Shown here one piece after another: positions 8,354 through 17,151 of a stretch of DNA of 64,000 nucleotides. Origin of the DNA: Cohnella sp. SGD-V74 (lineage in GTDB: Bacteria; Bacillota; Bacilli; Paenibacillales; Paenibacillaceae). Both the position numbers and the translations under genes were made by a program. The stretch covers positions 1-64,000 of the forward strand of contig NZ_PVYW01000011.1 in assembly GCF_003001675.1 (NCBI RefSeq), given 5' to 3'. Each line of letters begins with the position of its first letter. Within the stretch, counting starts at the first letter, position 1. The notes beneath the pieces were generated by a model. That model did no database searches. It worked only from the letters and a program-made list of their open reading frames with translations, and was not told the origin of the DNA.

Positions 8354-8503
8354 AGGCTCCCGGCCGGGACAAGGGGATGGCGCGGAACCGGCGGCCCCGA
8401 TTGCCGATTCCGTCATCTTTCTGTCATTCGGTTGTGACTGTTCGTCTATTGAAGAGAGGATGCGGATTCAATAGGATAACACTGAAAGACTCGACGCGAT
8501 CCG

Positions 8504-9196
8504 CTATATCATTTTCGCGGCGATATCGGACAGCGTCAGGATGTAGCCTTTGCCGCGGATGTTCTCGATCGAGAGCGCGGCGTTCGTCTTCCGGCGAATC
8601 CGATACAGCAGGGAGTTGAGCTCCTCGGGGCTGGCCGGCGGAAGCTGGTCGTCCTCCGAGCGTTCCGGCCATACATACCGGATGATGTCTTCCTTGGGAA
8701 CGAACTGGCGCTCTTTGGCCAGCAGCAATTCCAGACATTTGTATTCCTTATCGGAGAAAGCGTAGCTCAGATCGCGAAGATGAAGCTGCCGTCTGACCGG
8801 GTCCAGCTCGTAACCGGCGGCCGAGGGAGACAGCTGGGACGCCGGACCGAAATCCAGCGTTTCCTCCCACATGCTCGTAGAGAAGGTCAGAATAACCATC
8901 CCTTTGGCGAAGGAGATCGTATCCGACGATTGCAGCGGATGCGGCGAGAACGGAGCAAGCCTGACGCCGTTCACTTCCGTTCCGTGCTTGCTCTCGAAAT
9001 CGGTAATGGAGTAGCTGCCGCTCTCCCAGCGTATCGCGGCTTGCTTGCGGGATACGTAGGCGTTCTCGAAGCCGATGTCCGGCTCCCAGCCGACGTCCTT
9101 GCGGCCGATGATCACGTTCGGCTGAGCGATCTGAAGCGTCGAGCCTTCATCATAGGGGAATCCTCGTATGACTACGAGGCAAGAGTTGGGCTTCAT
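8504..9196 (-). CDS. FHA domain - winged-helix (OmpR-type) regulator
   Basis: A 230-residue protein. Residues about 10-95 form an FHA phosphothreonine-binding domain (VIIGRKD, then YVSRKQAAIRW and SKHGTEVNGVRL hold the expected Gly-Arg, Ser-Arg-x-x-Ala and Asn-Gly positions). Residues about 125-220 are a winged helix of the trans_reg_C type (ELDPVRRQLHLRD, ELNSLLYRIRRK, IRGKGYIL). There is no receiver domain, so the input is probably Ser/Thr phosphorylation of a partner. I use ATG 9196, preceded by GAGG at normal spacing, instead of ATG 9211. It is divergent from the MurA paralogue. Confidence 0.82.
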   Translation of the reverse strand: MKPNSCLVVIRGFPYDEGSTLQIAQPNVIIGRKDVGWEPDIGFENAYVSRKQAAIRWESGSYSITDFESKHGTEVNGVRLAPFSPHPLQSSDTISFAKGMVILTFSTSMWEETLDFGPASQLSPSAAGYELDPVRRQLHLRDLSYAFSDKEYKCLELLLAKERQFVPKEDIIRYVWPERSEDDQLPPASPEELNSLLYRIRRKTNAALSIENIRGKGYILTLSDIAAKMI

Positions 9197-9237
9197 TATC
9201 GTTAACCTCATTCCTAATTAAGATAAGTCCGAAGAAG

Positions 9238-9280
9238 GTTATACCGCGTATAACGAAAAATTATGGGGCAAGCTTCCCCA
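9238..9280. promoter_or_regulatory. Candidate operator palindromes between the FHA regulator and murA
   Basis: GTTATACCGCGTATAAC at 9238-9254 is a perfect 7-bp inverted repeat with a 3-base centre. A second near-palindrome, TGGGGCAAGCTTCCCCA, occupies 9264-9280, 26 bases before the murA start. Both lie in the only gap shared by the divergent genes, so they may be binding sites or a leader hairpin. The binding protein is not known. Confidence 0.45.
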
Positions 9281-9305
9281 AATTGCAACAAGCGAGGAGA
9301 ACAGC

Positions 9306-10607
9306 ATGAAACAAATCGTCGTTAATCCCGGCTCGCCGTTCGGCGGAGCCGTGTCCGTTCCGGGGTCCAAGAACAGCTCGCTCGCCCTGATGGCCGCCGC
9401 TTGCTTGTCGGACGAGCCGGTTCTATTAAGAGGAATACCGAAAATTACCGATCTCGACGTCTTCTCCCGGATCGGGGAGGACATCGGATTGATCATTTAC
9501 CGCGACGAGGACAACGCGGTGCTGATCGACCCGCGCGGCATTCGCAGCACGGTCGTCGATCCGGCGCGCGCCTCCGCGTTCCGCACCGCTTATTATTTCA
9601 TCGGAGCGCTGCTGGCCAAGCACGGCAAAGTCAGCATGGGCTATCCGGGAGGCGACGACTTCGTCAGCCGTCCGATCGACCAGCACATTAAAGCGCTGAT
9701 GGCGATGGGGGCCAAGTTCGTCTTCCATACCGACTATTACGAGGTGGAATGCGCCAACCTGCGGGGAGCGGACATCTACTTCGACACGATCTCTTCCGGA
9801 GCGACGATCAATGCGATGCTGGCCGCGGCGAGAGCGACGGGCCGAACGACGCTGCGTCAGGCGGCCAGAGATCCGGAAGTCGTCGATACCGCGCAATTGC
9901 TGATCAAGATGGGCGCCAAGATCAGGGGAGCGGGCAGCGACACGATTACGATCGAAGGCGTCGGCCACTTGCGCGGCTGCACGTACACGGCCATTCCCGA
10001 CCGCCTGATCGCGGGCGCGTTCCTCATTGCCGCGGGCGCGACGAACGGCATCGTGACGGTGAACGACGTCATTCCCGAGCATCTCGGCTCCTGTATCGCG
10101 AAGCTGCGGGAAATCGGCATGGAAGTGGAGGAGGGGGACCAATCCGTTACGGCCTATGCCGCCGGCAGGCTCAGGCCGACGCGGGTAAGAACGGCCATGT
10201 ACCCCGGGTTTCCGACCGATCTGCAGCAGCCGCTTACCGCTCTGCTGACGCGGATTCCCGGCACGAGCCTGGTGGCGGACCGGATCTATCCGAAGAGGTA
10301 CCAGCATGTGCCTCAGCTGAACCGGATGGGAGCGCGCATCGACGTCCGGTCCGGAGTGGCGAGAATCAAGGGAGGGACGCCGCTGCGCGGCACGCTTGTG
10401 CACGCTTCCGACGTTCGCGCGGGCATCTGCCTGCTTGTCGCCGCGCTGACGGCGGAGGGAACGACTTCGATCGCGGGCGTTCGCCATATCGAGCGCGGGT
10501 ACGAGAATATCGCCGCTTCGTTCCGGGCGCTCGGAGCGGACGTGACGATGCGGGACACTGCGGAAGATGCGGACGCTTTCGGTTTGTATACGAGCCTGGG
10601 GTCGTAA
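9306..10607 (+). CDS. murA: MurA-family UDP-GlcNAc enolpyruvyl transferase with Cys-to-Asp active site
   Basis: A 433-residue EPSP/MurA fold enzyme, the length of normal MurA, which makes UDP-GlcNAc-enolpyruvate in the first committed step of peptidoglycan synthesis. Recognisable residues: Lys-Asn in PGSKNSS, the Arg of FRTAYYF, the loop arginine in SRPIDQH, the catalytic Asp of FPTDLQQ, and HIERGYEN. The catalytic loop reads YPGGDDF, so residue 117 is Asp where most MurA have the PEP/fosfomycin-reactive Cys. MurA with Asp there are known to be active and insensitive to fosfomycin. Probably a second MurA copy; the start ATG 9306 follows GAGGAGA. Confidence 0.85.
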   Translation: MKQIVVNPGSPFGGAVSVPGSKNSSLALMAAACLSDEPVLLRGIPKITDLDVFSRIGEDIGLIIYRDEDNAVLIDPRGIRSTVVDPARASAFRTAYYFIGALLAKHGKVSMGYPGGDDFVSRPIDQHIKALMAMGAKFVFHTDYYEVECANLRGADIYFDTISSGATINAMLAAARATGRTTLRQAARDPEVVDTAQLLIKMGAKIRGAGSDTITIEGVGHLRGCTYTAIPDRLIAGAFLIAAGATNGIVTVNDVIPEHLGSCIAKLREIGMEVEEGDQSVTAYAAGRLRPTRVRTAMYPGFPTDLQQPLTALLTRIPGTSLVADRIYPKRYQHVPQLNRMGARIDVRSGVARIKGGTPLRGTLVHASDVRAGICLLVAALTAEGTTSIAGVRHIERGYENIAASFRALGADVTMRDTAEDADAFGLYTSLGS

Positions 10608-10645
10608 ACGAACTTGTACTTGAGCGTGGACTCCAAGAACGGACT

Positions 10646-10669
10646 GACTTAAGTCCGGGAAATTTCCCG
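10646..10669. repeat. Pair of adjacent perfect palindromes downstream of murA
   Basis: GACTTAAGTC (10646-10655) is immediately followed by CGGGAAATTTCCCG (10656-10669); each equals its own reverse complement. They lie between murA and the NHL-repeat gene. There is no T-run, so this is not an obvious intrinsic terminator; protein binding or a weak hairpin terminator are possible. Confidence 0.4.
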
Positions 10670-10746
10670 TCCTTCAGTTGAGGGACGCGCGCCGCCAAGA
10701 GGATTATACTGAAAATGCGTAAATCCTTTGGACGGAGGCGGCATAG

Positions 10747-11844
10747 GTGCGGAAACGGAGCAGAGTTCGGCTTAAAGTCGCGGCGGTCGCGGTTGCGGTC
10801 GCATTGGCGGGAGCGGCGGTCTACATGGCGGGCGGGAAGACGGAGACGGTACTCAAGGAAGTGCCGGAGCTTGCGCCCGGCGAGGAGGCGGACTACCGGG
10901 CATCGGTGACGTGGCCGTTGTCCGAAGCGGATCAGTCGGGAGCGGGGGCGGCTTCCGGCGTTGCCGTCGATTCGCAGGGGTATCTCTATTATTTGCACCG
11001 GGCGGGCTATGCTTTCAATAACGACGAGATTATCCCCGAGCCGACCATCGTCAAGCTGGACCCGGCGTCCGGAGAAGTGCTGGCCGAGTTCGGAGCGGGC
11101 GTGTTCCAATCGCCGCACGGCCTGACGGTCGCCGCGGACGGCAGCGTCTGGGTGACGGACGTTCAGCTTAACGAAGTGATCAAGCTGAGCGCGGAGGGGG
11201 AAGTGCTGCGGAGGTATGGGAAGCAGTACCCATTCTATATGGAGACGATGCTGCGCCTGCGCAACGTCTTGCCGCGGCTGCCGGTTCCGCAGCCGGAGGC
11301 GATGTTCGCTCGTCCGACGGACGTCGTCGTGACGGAGCAGGGAGAGTTTATCGTGGCGGACGGCTATCGGAACAAGCGGGTGGCCAAGTTCACGGCGGAC
11401 GGAGAGCTGGTCTGGCAGCTTAACGCGGACGGAAGCGGAGACGGGCAGTTCAACTTGCCGCACGGGCTGAGCGCGGATCGGCAAGGCCGGCTGTACGTGG
11501 CCGACCGCAAAAACGCGCGCATCCAGGTGCTGTCCCCGGACGGCGAGTGGCTCGCTTCGTGGGACGGACCGGAGCTTGGACGTCCGTACGGCGTAGAGGT
11601 CGGAGCTGACGGATACGTGTACGCCGTCGACGGCGGGGACGCGCTGGACGGAGGCAGCGACCGGGAGCGAAGCCGAATCGTCAAGCTGGATGCCGAAGGA
11701 CGCGTCGTCGCCCGCTGGGGAAGCTGGGGCGAAGGCGTCGGACAGATGCGCACTCCGCACGACATCGCAGTGGATGCTTCAGGCAACGTATACGTGGCCG
11801 ATCTGGACAACAATCGCGTGCAGCGATACTCGCTGGAGCGCTAA
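10747..11844 (+). CDS. Membrane-anchored NHL-repeat beta-propeller protein
   Basis: A 365-residue protein starting at GTG 10747 with GGAGG about nine bases upstream. A basic N terminus and one hydrophobic segment (residues about 10-28) anchor it outside the cell. The rest is five or six NHL repeats, seen as SPHGLTVAADGSVWVTD, RPTDVVVTEQGEFIVADGY, LPHGLSADRQGRLYVADR, RPYGVEVGADGYVYAVD and TPHDIAVDASGNVYVADLD. Such propellers usually bind ligands or proteins; no catalytic residues can be assigned. The stop overlaps the stop of the convergent regulator gene. Confidence 0.8.
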   Translation: MRKRSRVRLKVAAVAVAVALAGAAVYMAGGKTETVLKEVPELAPGEEADYRASVTWPLSEADQSGAGAASGVAVDSQGYLYYLHRAGYAFNNDEIIPEPTIVKLDPASGEVLAEFGAGVFQSPHGLTVAADGSVWVTDVQLNEVIKLSAEGEVLRRYGKQYPFYMETMLRLRNVLPRLPVPQPEAMFARPTDVVVTEQGEFIVADGYRNKRVAKFTADGELVWQLNADGSGDGQFNLPHGLSADRQGRLYVADRKNARIQVLSPDGEWLASWDGPELGRPYGVEVGADGYVYAVDGGDALDGGSDRERSRIVKLDAEGRVVARWGSWGEGVGQMRTPHDIAVDASGNVYVADLDNNRVQRYSLER

Positions 11845-13022
11845 CGGGCGGACGGCGGGCCGGTCGTAGTTCCTTCGACAAGGAACGGCTCCAGCACGAC
11901 TTGACGATATTCGCCGGGGCCTTCGTTCAGAGCGTCGAGCAAAATACGCGTAGCCTGCTTGCCGATTTCTTCTTCGGACTGAGCGACATGCGTGAAGCGC
12001 GCCCGGTTGTCCAGCCCTGGAGACGGATCGTCGAAGGTGACGATGGAGAGGTCTCCGGGCACGCTCATGTTCAGCTTGGCCGCGATGGCCGCGATATGCG
12101 ACCCAAGCGTGGAATTGAGCGTAATATAAGCCGTCGCCAGACGGCTGCCGATGTAGCGGTGCAGCATATGGCCGCCCTGCTCCACGTCATGGGCGCCGAT
12201 CGAAAATTCGGTCAGCATCAGGGCGGGGTTGATCAGGGCGCCTTTTTGCTTCAGGGCGTCCATATAGCCTGCGATCCGGTCCTGCACCGTAATTGTCTGC
12301 AGGGGCGAATCCGAGCAGACGGCGATGTCGCGATGCCCGAGCTCCCACAAGCGGGAGACGGCGAGCTCCGCGCCTTTGCGGCTGTCGGAGCAGACGAAGT
12401 GGGTTTCCACTCCAGGCAAGTAACGATCGATGAGCACGAACGGAAACCGATTCACCTTCAGCGCCAAAATTTCCTCATTATAGGCTTCGGCGTCAACCGG
12501 AAAAATGATCAGGCCGACCGCTCCCATCCGGATCAGCTCGGCGATCGCTTCTCTCTCCCGCTCCTTGGACTCGTTCGTCAGCACGATATTCAAGAAGTAG
12601 GGCGTGCCGCGAAGCACGTCGTTTATTCCCCGAATGAGGCGCAGCGCGAAAAAGTCGTTCACCGACGGCACGATAAACCCGATCGTTTTCCCGGACGATG
12701 CGGCAGCTTCGGCTCCCCGCGCCGGGGAATAGCCGGGTTTTTCGGCGTTGTCCGCCTCCTTGCCCCGATCCGTTTCCTGCGCGATGCCGAGGCTGGAGAC
12801 GTCTTTGCCGACAAAGCTGCCTTTCCCCGGAACCCGATAGATCCAGCCTTCCTTGGCCAACTGCGCCAGCGCGTTCGCCACCGTAATGCGGCTGACGCTG
12901 AAAGCCGCCATCAGCTCGCGCTCGGTCGGAATTTGGTCGCCGGCCTGCAGCTGCCCCGAGTTTATCCGACGTTTGAAATAATTCTGGATTTGCATATATA
13001 GAGGCTGCCGCTCGTTGTTCAT
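11841..13022 (-). CDS. GntR winged-helix / LacI-type sensor regulator (AraR-like)
   Basis: A 393-residue repressor with AraR-like architecture. Residues 1-70 are a GntR winged helix (PLYMQIQNYFKRRI, TERELMAAFSVSRITVANAL, PGKGSFV). After a linker, residues about 108-385 form a LacI/periplasmic-binding-protein sugar domain (IGFIVPSVNDFFALRLIRG, VLIDRYLPG, DLSIVTFDDP). It is divergent from the GH38 alpha-mannosidase and probably controls it in response to a manno-oligosaccharide. The last bases overlap the NHL gene on the opposite strand. Confidence 0.85.
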   Translation of the reverse strand: MNNERQPLYMQIQNYFKRRINSGQLQAGDQIPTERELMAAFSVSRITVANALAQLAKEGWIYRVPGKGSFVGKDVSSLGIAQETDRGKEADNAEKPGYSPARGAEAAASSGKTIGFIVPSVNDFFALRLIRGINDVLRGTPYFLNIVLTNESKEREREAIAELIRMGAVGLIIFPVDAEAYNEEILALKVNRFPFVLIDRYLPGVETHFVCSDSRKGAELAVSRLWELGHRDIAVCSDSPLQTITVQDRIAGYMDALKQKGALINPALMLTEFSIGAHDVEQGGHMLHRYIGSRLATAYITLNSTLGSHIAAIAAKLNMSVPGDLSIVTFDDPSPGLDNRARFTHVAQSEEEIGKQATRILLDALNEGPGEYRQVVLEPFLVEGTTTGPPSAR

Positions 13023-13113
13023 GTATCCGGCTCCTGTAAATTGAATTATATAGCCATTATATCAAAGAAGAGTGCGGGTGGAATAGATTTTATTGGGCCT
13101 TTCGGTGTAAATG

Positions 13114-13173
13114 ACATATATGATATAAAATTTAATGTTTATGTTGAATATATCATTTCGTGATGGTATATTC
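13114..13173. promoter_or_regulatory. AT-rich candidate operators upstream of the alpha-mannosidase
   Basis: GAATATA (13146-13152) and TATATTC (13167-13173) form a perfect 7-bp inverted repeat with a 14-base spacer just before the mannosidase start. A related stretch ACATATATGATATAAA begins at 13114, and ATATAGCCATTATATC occurs near the regulator start. In a GC-rich genome this A/T-rich divergent gap is the likely site for the GntR/LacI-type regulator and the two promoters. Confidence 0.45.
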
Positions 13174-13209
13174 GTTGCAAAAGCCATGCGGCGATAAGGA
13201 GAGAGACCG

Positions 13210-16200
13210 ATGCCCTACGAGACAGCGCCGATCATGACCGGTCGGGCCAAGCATACGCTGGAGAAAATCCGGGAGCACATCTATACGAAGGTGGCTTCCC
13301 TTGAAGTTAACGCCTGGAGAACCCGGGAGCCGGTTCCATACGAGCGGAGAACGTCCGGAGAGCCCGTGGCCCTTCGGCCGGGAGACAAATGGGGCGAGCT
13401 GTGGGACTGCGCCTGGTTTCGGTTTGTCGGCTCCGTGCCCGCGAGCGCCGCGGGCTGCAAGGTCGTGCTGCTGATCGACGTGAACGGAGAGCTGTGCCTT
13501 GTCGACGAGGACGGCGCGCCGATCCAGGGGTTGACCAACATCAATTCGGAGTTCGACTTGTCGCTTGGACTGCCGGGCAAAAGAGTGGTCGACGTGACCG
13601 AACGCGCTCAAGGCGGCGAAGCCGTCGACCTGTGGGCGGACGCGGGCTGCAACGACTTGTTCGGCCGCTACCGCAGCGGCACGCTGAAGGAAGCGGATAT
13701 CGCGATCTGCCATGAGGAGACGCGCCGTCTCTACTATGACTACGAAGTTCTGCTGGAGCTGGCCGAACATCTTCCGGAGCAAGGAGCTCGCCGGACGCGG
13801 CTGCTGCACAAGCTGTACGAAGCATCGTACCTGCTGGAGACGATAGACGAAGGCACGGTTCGAGCGGCGCGCGAGCTGCTGCGGCCCGAGCTGGACAAGA
13901 AGGGCGGAGATCCCGACATTACGGTCAGCGCCGTCGGGCACGCGCATATCGACCTTGCTTGGCTGTGGCCGATTCGGGAGACGATTCGCAAAGGGGCCAG
14001 GACTTTTTCCACCGTGTTGAAAAATATGGAGAAATACCCCGACTACGCGTTCGGAGCGAGCCAGCCGCAATTGTACCAATGGATGAAGGAGCACTACCCG
14101 AAGCTGTACGGGCGCATCAAGGACAGAATCGCCGAAGGCCGCTGGGAGGTCCAGGGAGCGATGTGGGTCGAGCCCGATTCCAACGTATCGGGCGGAGAGG
14201 CGCTCGTTCGGCAAATTTTGTACGGGAAACGGTTCTTCAAGCAGGAATTCGGCGAGGACGTGCGCGTGCTGTGGGTGCCGGACATTTTCGGCTACAGCGC
14301 CAGTCTGCCCCAGTTGCTTAAGAAAGCCGGAGTCGATTACGTCATGACGCAGAAGCTGAGCTGGAGCGTCTACAACGATCACCCGCATCACAGTTTCCTG
14401 TGGGAGGGCATCGACGGCTCGAAGGTGCTGACCCATCTTCCTCCCGAGGATACGTACAACAGCCCGGCCGCTCCGCGGTCGCTGGCGAAAATCGAGAGAG
14501 AGTATATGGACAGCGGCGTCTCGGACCATGCGCTTCTGCTGTTCGGCATCGGCGACGGCGGAGGCGGGCCGGGCGAGGAGCATCTGGAGCGGCTGGGCCG
14601 CTTGCAGAACCTGCAGGGTCTTATCCCGGTCGTTCAGGAGCCTTCCATTGCCTTCTTCAGCAAGCTGGAGCGGGAACAGGAGCGGTTCGAGACGTGGCGC
14701 GGCGAGCTGTATCTGGAGAAGCATCAGGGAACGCTGACGTCGCAAGGCCGCAACAAATGGTATAACCGCAAGCTGGAGAAGGCGCTCCGGGAGGTCGAAT
14801 TCGCGGCTTCGCTTGCGATCTCCCTCGGCGCTCCGGCGTCTATCTATCCGCAGGCCGAGCTGGAGACGATCTGGAAGGAAGTGCTGCTCTATCAGTTCCA
14901 TGACATTTTGCCGGGCTCGTCGATCGGCAGGGTGTACGACGAATCGCTGGAGCGCTATGCGGCTCTCTACGAGCGGGTGCTGCAGCTGGCCGAAGAGGCG
15001 TACGCATCGGCTGGAGCTTTTGCGGGACTGAAGCCGGGAGAGGCGTTCGTGGCCAATTCGCTGCCGTGGGAACGGCGGGAATGGGTGAGCTGGAACGGCA
15101 AGCCGCACCTTGTGACGGTGCCTCCGATGAGCGTTGCTCCGCTGGAGCAGGCGGCGAGCGAGGCGAGCGCGGAAGCGCCTGCCGCGGATGAGAACGGTCT
15201 GGAAAACGAGTTTTTGAGCGTCAAGCTCGGCTCCGACGGCAGCATCGTCTCTCTCTACGACAAGCAGGCCGAGCGGGAGACGGTAGCGTCCGGCGAGCGG
15301 GCCAATTTGCTGACCGTCTATCACGATCGCGGGGACGCGTGGGATTTCGACCGCAACTACCGTCAGGCCGTCGCCGGCCGGATGGAGCGGGAGTCGGTCG
15401 CCGCGTACGCGGACGGGGCCAAAGCGGTCGTGGAGCAGCGGTTCCGCTTCGGCGAGTCGACGTTGACGCAGAAAATCGTTCTCCATGCGGGCGAGCGGAT
15501 CGTTCGCTTCGAGACGGAGGCGGATTGGCGGGAGTCGGGCAAAATGCTGCGAGCTTCGTTCCCCGTCGATGTGCGCGCGGACCAGGTCAACTGCGAAATT
15601 CAGTTCGGCAGCCTGCAGCGCCAGACGCACCGCAATACGAGGCACGATTTCGCCAAGGACGAAATCTGCGCGCACCAGTATATCGATCTGTCGCAGCCGG
15701 ATTACGGCGTCTCGCTGCTGAACGACTCCAAGTACGGCTTCAGCGCGCTCGGAAACGTGCTGGACATCCATCTGCTGCGCAGCCCGTCCTATCCCGATCC
15801 GCAAGCCGACCGGGCGGTTCACCGGTTCGTCTACGCGCTGTACCCGCATGAAGGGGACTACATCTCGGCGCACACTTACCGGAAGGGCTACGAGCTGAAT
15901 TCTCCGCTGACCGCATTCGCGGCGGGAAGCGCAGATCGGCAGGAGCTGTCGACCGTTCGGGGCTCGCTCGTGCGAATCGATTCGCCGCACGTCATGCTCG
16001 AAGCGGTCAAGAAGGCCGAGGATTCCGACGATCTGATCGTGCGTCTGTACGAAACGTCGGGAACGCGGGCGGAAGCGAACTTCAAGTTCGGCACGACATA
16101 CGCGGCGATCGACGAAGTCGACCTGATGGAAAATCAAGTCGCGAGATTGGGAGAAAATACGGATGCGGCGAAGCTGCCGTTCGGTCCGTTCGAAATTCGC

Positions 16201-16227
16201 ACGCTGCGTCTGACGCTGCGTCAGTAG
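13210..16227 (+). CDS. GH38 alpha-mannosidase
   Basis: A 1005-residue glycoside hydrolase family 38 enzyme that removes alpha-linked mannose. The zinc-binding GHAHIDLAW motif gives His244, His246 and Asp248; the nucleophile is Asp358 in VPDIFGYS; a further zinc His is probably in GGPGEEHLERL. The C-terminal half (from about residue 520) contains the typical beta-sandwich domains. There is no signal peptide, so it acts in the cytoplasm on imported oligosaccharides. ATG 13210 has AAGGAGAG about eight bases before it. It stands alone after its divergent regulator, with no transporter next to it, and ends at a strong terminator. Confidence 0.93.
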   Translation: MPYETAPIMTGRAKHTLEKIREHIYTKVASLEVNAWRTREPVPYERRTSGEPVALRPGDKWGELWDCAWFRFVGSVPASAAGCKVVLLIDVNGELCLVDEDGAPIQGLTNINSEFDLSLGLPGKRVVDVTERAQGGEAVDLWADAGCNDLFGRYRSGTLKEADIAICHEETRRLYYDYEVLLELAEHLPEQGARRTRLLHKLYEASYLLETIDEGTVRAARELLRPELDKKGGDPDITVSAVGHAHIDLAWLWPIRETIRKGARTFSTVLKNMEKYPDYAFGASQPQLYQWMKEHYPKLYGRIKDRIAEGRWEVQGAMWVEPDSNVSGGEALVRQILYGKRFFKQEFGEDVRVLWVPDIFGYSASLPQLLKKAGVDYVMTQKLSWSVYNDHPHHSFLWEGIDGSKVLTHLPPEDTYNSPAAPRSLAKIEREYMDSGVSDHALLLFGIGDGGGGPGEEHLERLGRLQNLQGLIPVVQEPSIAFFSKLEREQERFETWRGELYLEKHQGTLTSQGRNKWYNRKLEKALREVEFAASLAISLGAPASIYPQAELETIWKEVLLYQFHDILPGSSIGRVYDESLERYAALYERVLQLAEEAYASAGAFAGLKPGEAFVANSLPWERREWVSWNGKPHLVTVPPMSVAPLEQAASEASAEAPAADENGLENEFLSVKLGSDGSIVSLYDKQAERETVASGERANLLTVYHDRGDAWDFDRNYRQAVAGRMERESVAAYADGAKAVVEQRFRFGESTLTQKIVLHAGERIVRFETEADWRESGKMLRASFPVDVRADQVNCEIQFGSLQRQTHRNTRHDFAKDEICAHQYIDLSQPDYGVSLLNDSKYGFSALGNVLDIHLLRSPSYPDPQADRAVHRFVYALYPHEGDYISAHTYRKGYELNSPLTAFAAGSADRQELSTVRGSLVRIDSPHVMLEAVKKAEDSDDLIVRLYETSGTRAEANFKFGTTYAAIDEVDLMENQVARLGENTDAAKLPFGPFEIRTLRLTLRQ

Positions 16228-16232
16228 AAAGC

Positions 16233-16264
16233 TGGCCGGTCCCTGTGCGGGGGCCGGCCTTTTC
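16233..16264 (+). terminator. Intrinsic terminator of the alpha-mannosidase gene
   Basis: GGCCGGTCCC and GGGGGCCGGCC form a long GC stem around a TGTGC loop, followed by TTTTC. It starts six bases after the stop codon. Confidence 0.85.
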
Positions 16265-16335
16265 GCGAGCAAACGCCATCATAAACGGAAGTCCAATCGC
16301 GTAAAAATAGACTAAAGGTCCGGAGACAACATCCA

Positions 16336-17136
16336 TTGTCCCAATCTGTCGCGGAAACCCGCGGCTTTTTTTGTTTTCGGAGCCGGACCGGAGAGGGGGC
16401 GAAGCCTACGAAGCTCATCAAGCTGCTAGCGTTGGTCGCCGCAGTCTCGATCTTGAACGTCGTTGTGCTGTCGCCCGGGTTGGTCGGCGTCGGATTCGGC
16501 GAGAGCGCGCTGGAGACGGCGATCGGGGTGACGCTGCCGCTCGCCAGCGTCGTCGCGCTGTTGCTGGGAAGCTACGCAATCCTTCACAAGCCGCAGGAGC
16601 CGACGCCGCCCCTTCGTCAGCTCCAATCGCGCGAGGACTTCGCGGCGGCTCTGTCCCGCTACAAGCGGGTCAGATTGCTGGAGGAGGACATCGAACACGC
16701 CGTCGAACAGCTCGACCGTATCCGCAAGAAGAAAGAAACGCTGCTTCAGGTGCTGTCGCAAAGGTTTCAACCGGAAGAGTTGAGTTACTCGAAGTTCGCT
16801 TCCGCCATCGCGGGGGCGGAGTCCTTATTTTACCGCAACGTCAGAAGCGTCCTGAACCGGCTGCAGGCGTTCGACGAGTCCGAGTTCGAGAGCCTCGGCT
16901 CCCGCAGAGCCGCGCGCATGCCCAGAGAGCTGCTGCAGATGCGGGCGGAGATGCTGAACGAGTTTCTCGGCTTCGTGAAGTATTCGATCGGGATGAACGA
17001 AGAAATTTTGCTCAAGCTGGATCGGCTGCTGCTGGAAATCACGCGCCTGGACGCCTTCGAGCCCGGCGATATCGAGGAGATGCCTTGCATGAAGGAGATC
17101 GACGCGCTGATCAGACAGACGAAGCATTACAGATGA
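16336..17136 (+). CDS. XpaC-like two-helix membrane protein, first gene of telA operon
   Basis: At most 266 residues, starting at TTG 16336 (GGAG ten bases upstream). Two hydrophobic segments (about residues 29-48 and 58-82) are followed by a basic and acidic helical cytoplasmic part with coiled-coil character (EDIEHAVEQLDRIRKKKETL). It precedes VWA and TelA genes in the position xpaC holds before yaaN/telA in Bacillus; the sequence is compatible with that family but I cannot prove it. No in-frame ATG exists before residue 194, so a non-ATG start is needed. The terminator-like hairpin at 16348 makes the start uncertain. Confidence 0.6.
   Translation: MSQSVAETRGFFCFRSRTGEGAKPTKLIKLLALVAAVSILNVVVLSPGLVGVGFGESALETAIGVTLPLASVVALLLGSYAILHKPQEPTPPLRQLQSREDFAAALSRYKRVRLLEEDIEHAVEQLDRIRKKKETLLQVLSQRFQPEELSYSKFASAIAGAESLFYRNVRSVLNRLQAFDESEFESLGSRRAARMPRELLQMRAEMLNEFLGFVKYSIGMNEEILLKLDRLLLEITRLDAFEPGDIEEMPCMKEIDALIRQTKHYR
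16348..16372 (+). terminator. Hairpin plus T7 run overlapping the start region of the next gene
   Basis: GTCGCGG and CCGCGGC pair around an AAAC loop and are followed by seven Ts (16366-16372). In form it is a good intrinsic terminator, but it lies 12 bases inside the frame starting at TTG 16336. It may be an attenuator of the downstream operon, or it may mean that the true start of that gene lies further downstream. Confidence 0.6.
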
Positions 17137-17151
17137 AGAGAGGTGGGGGAG

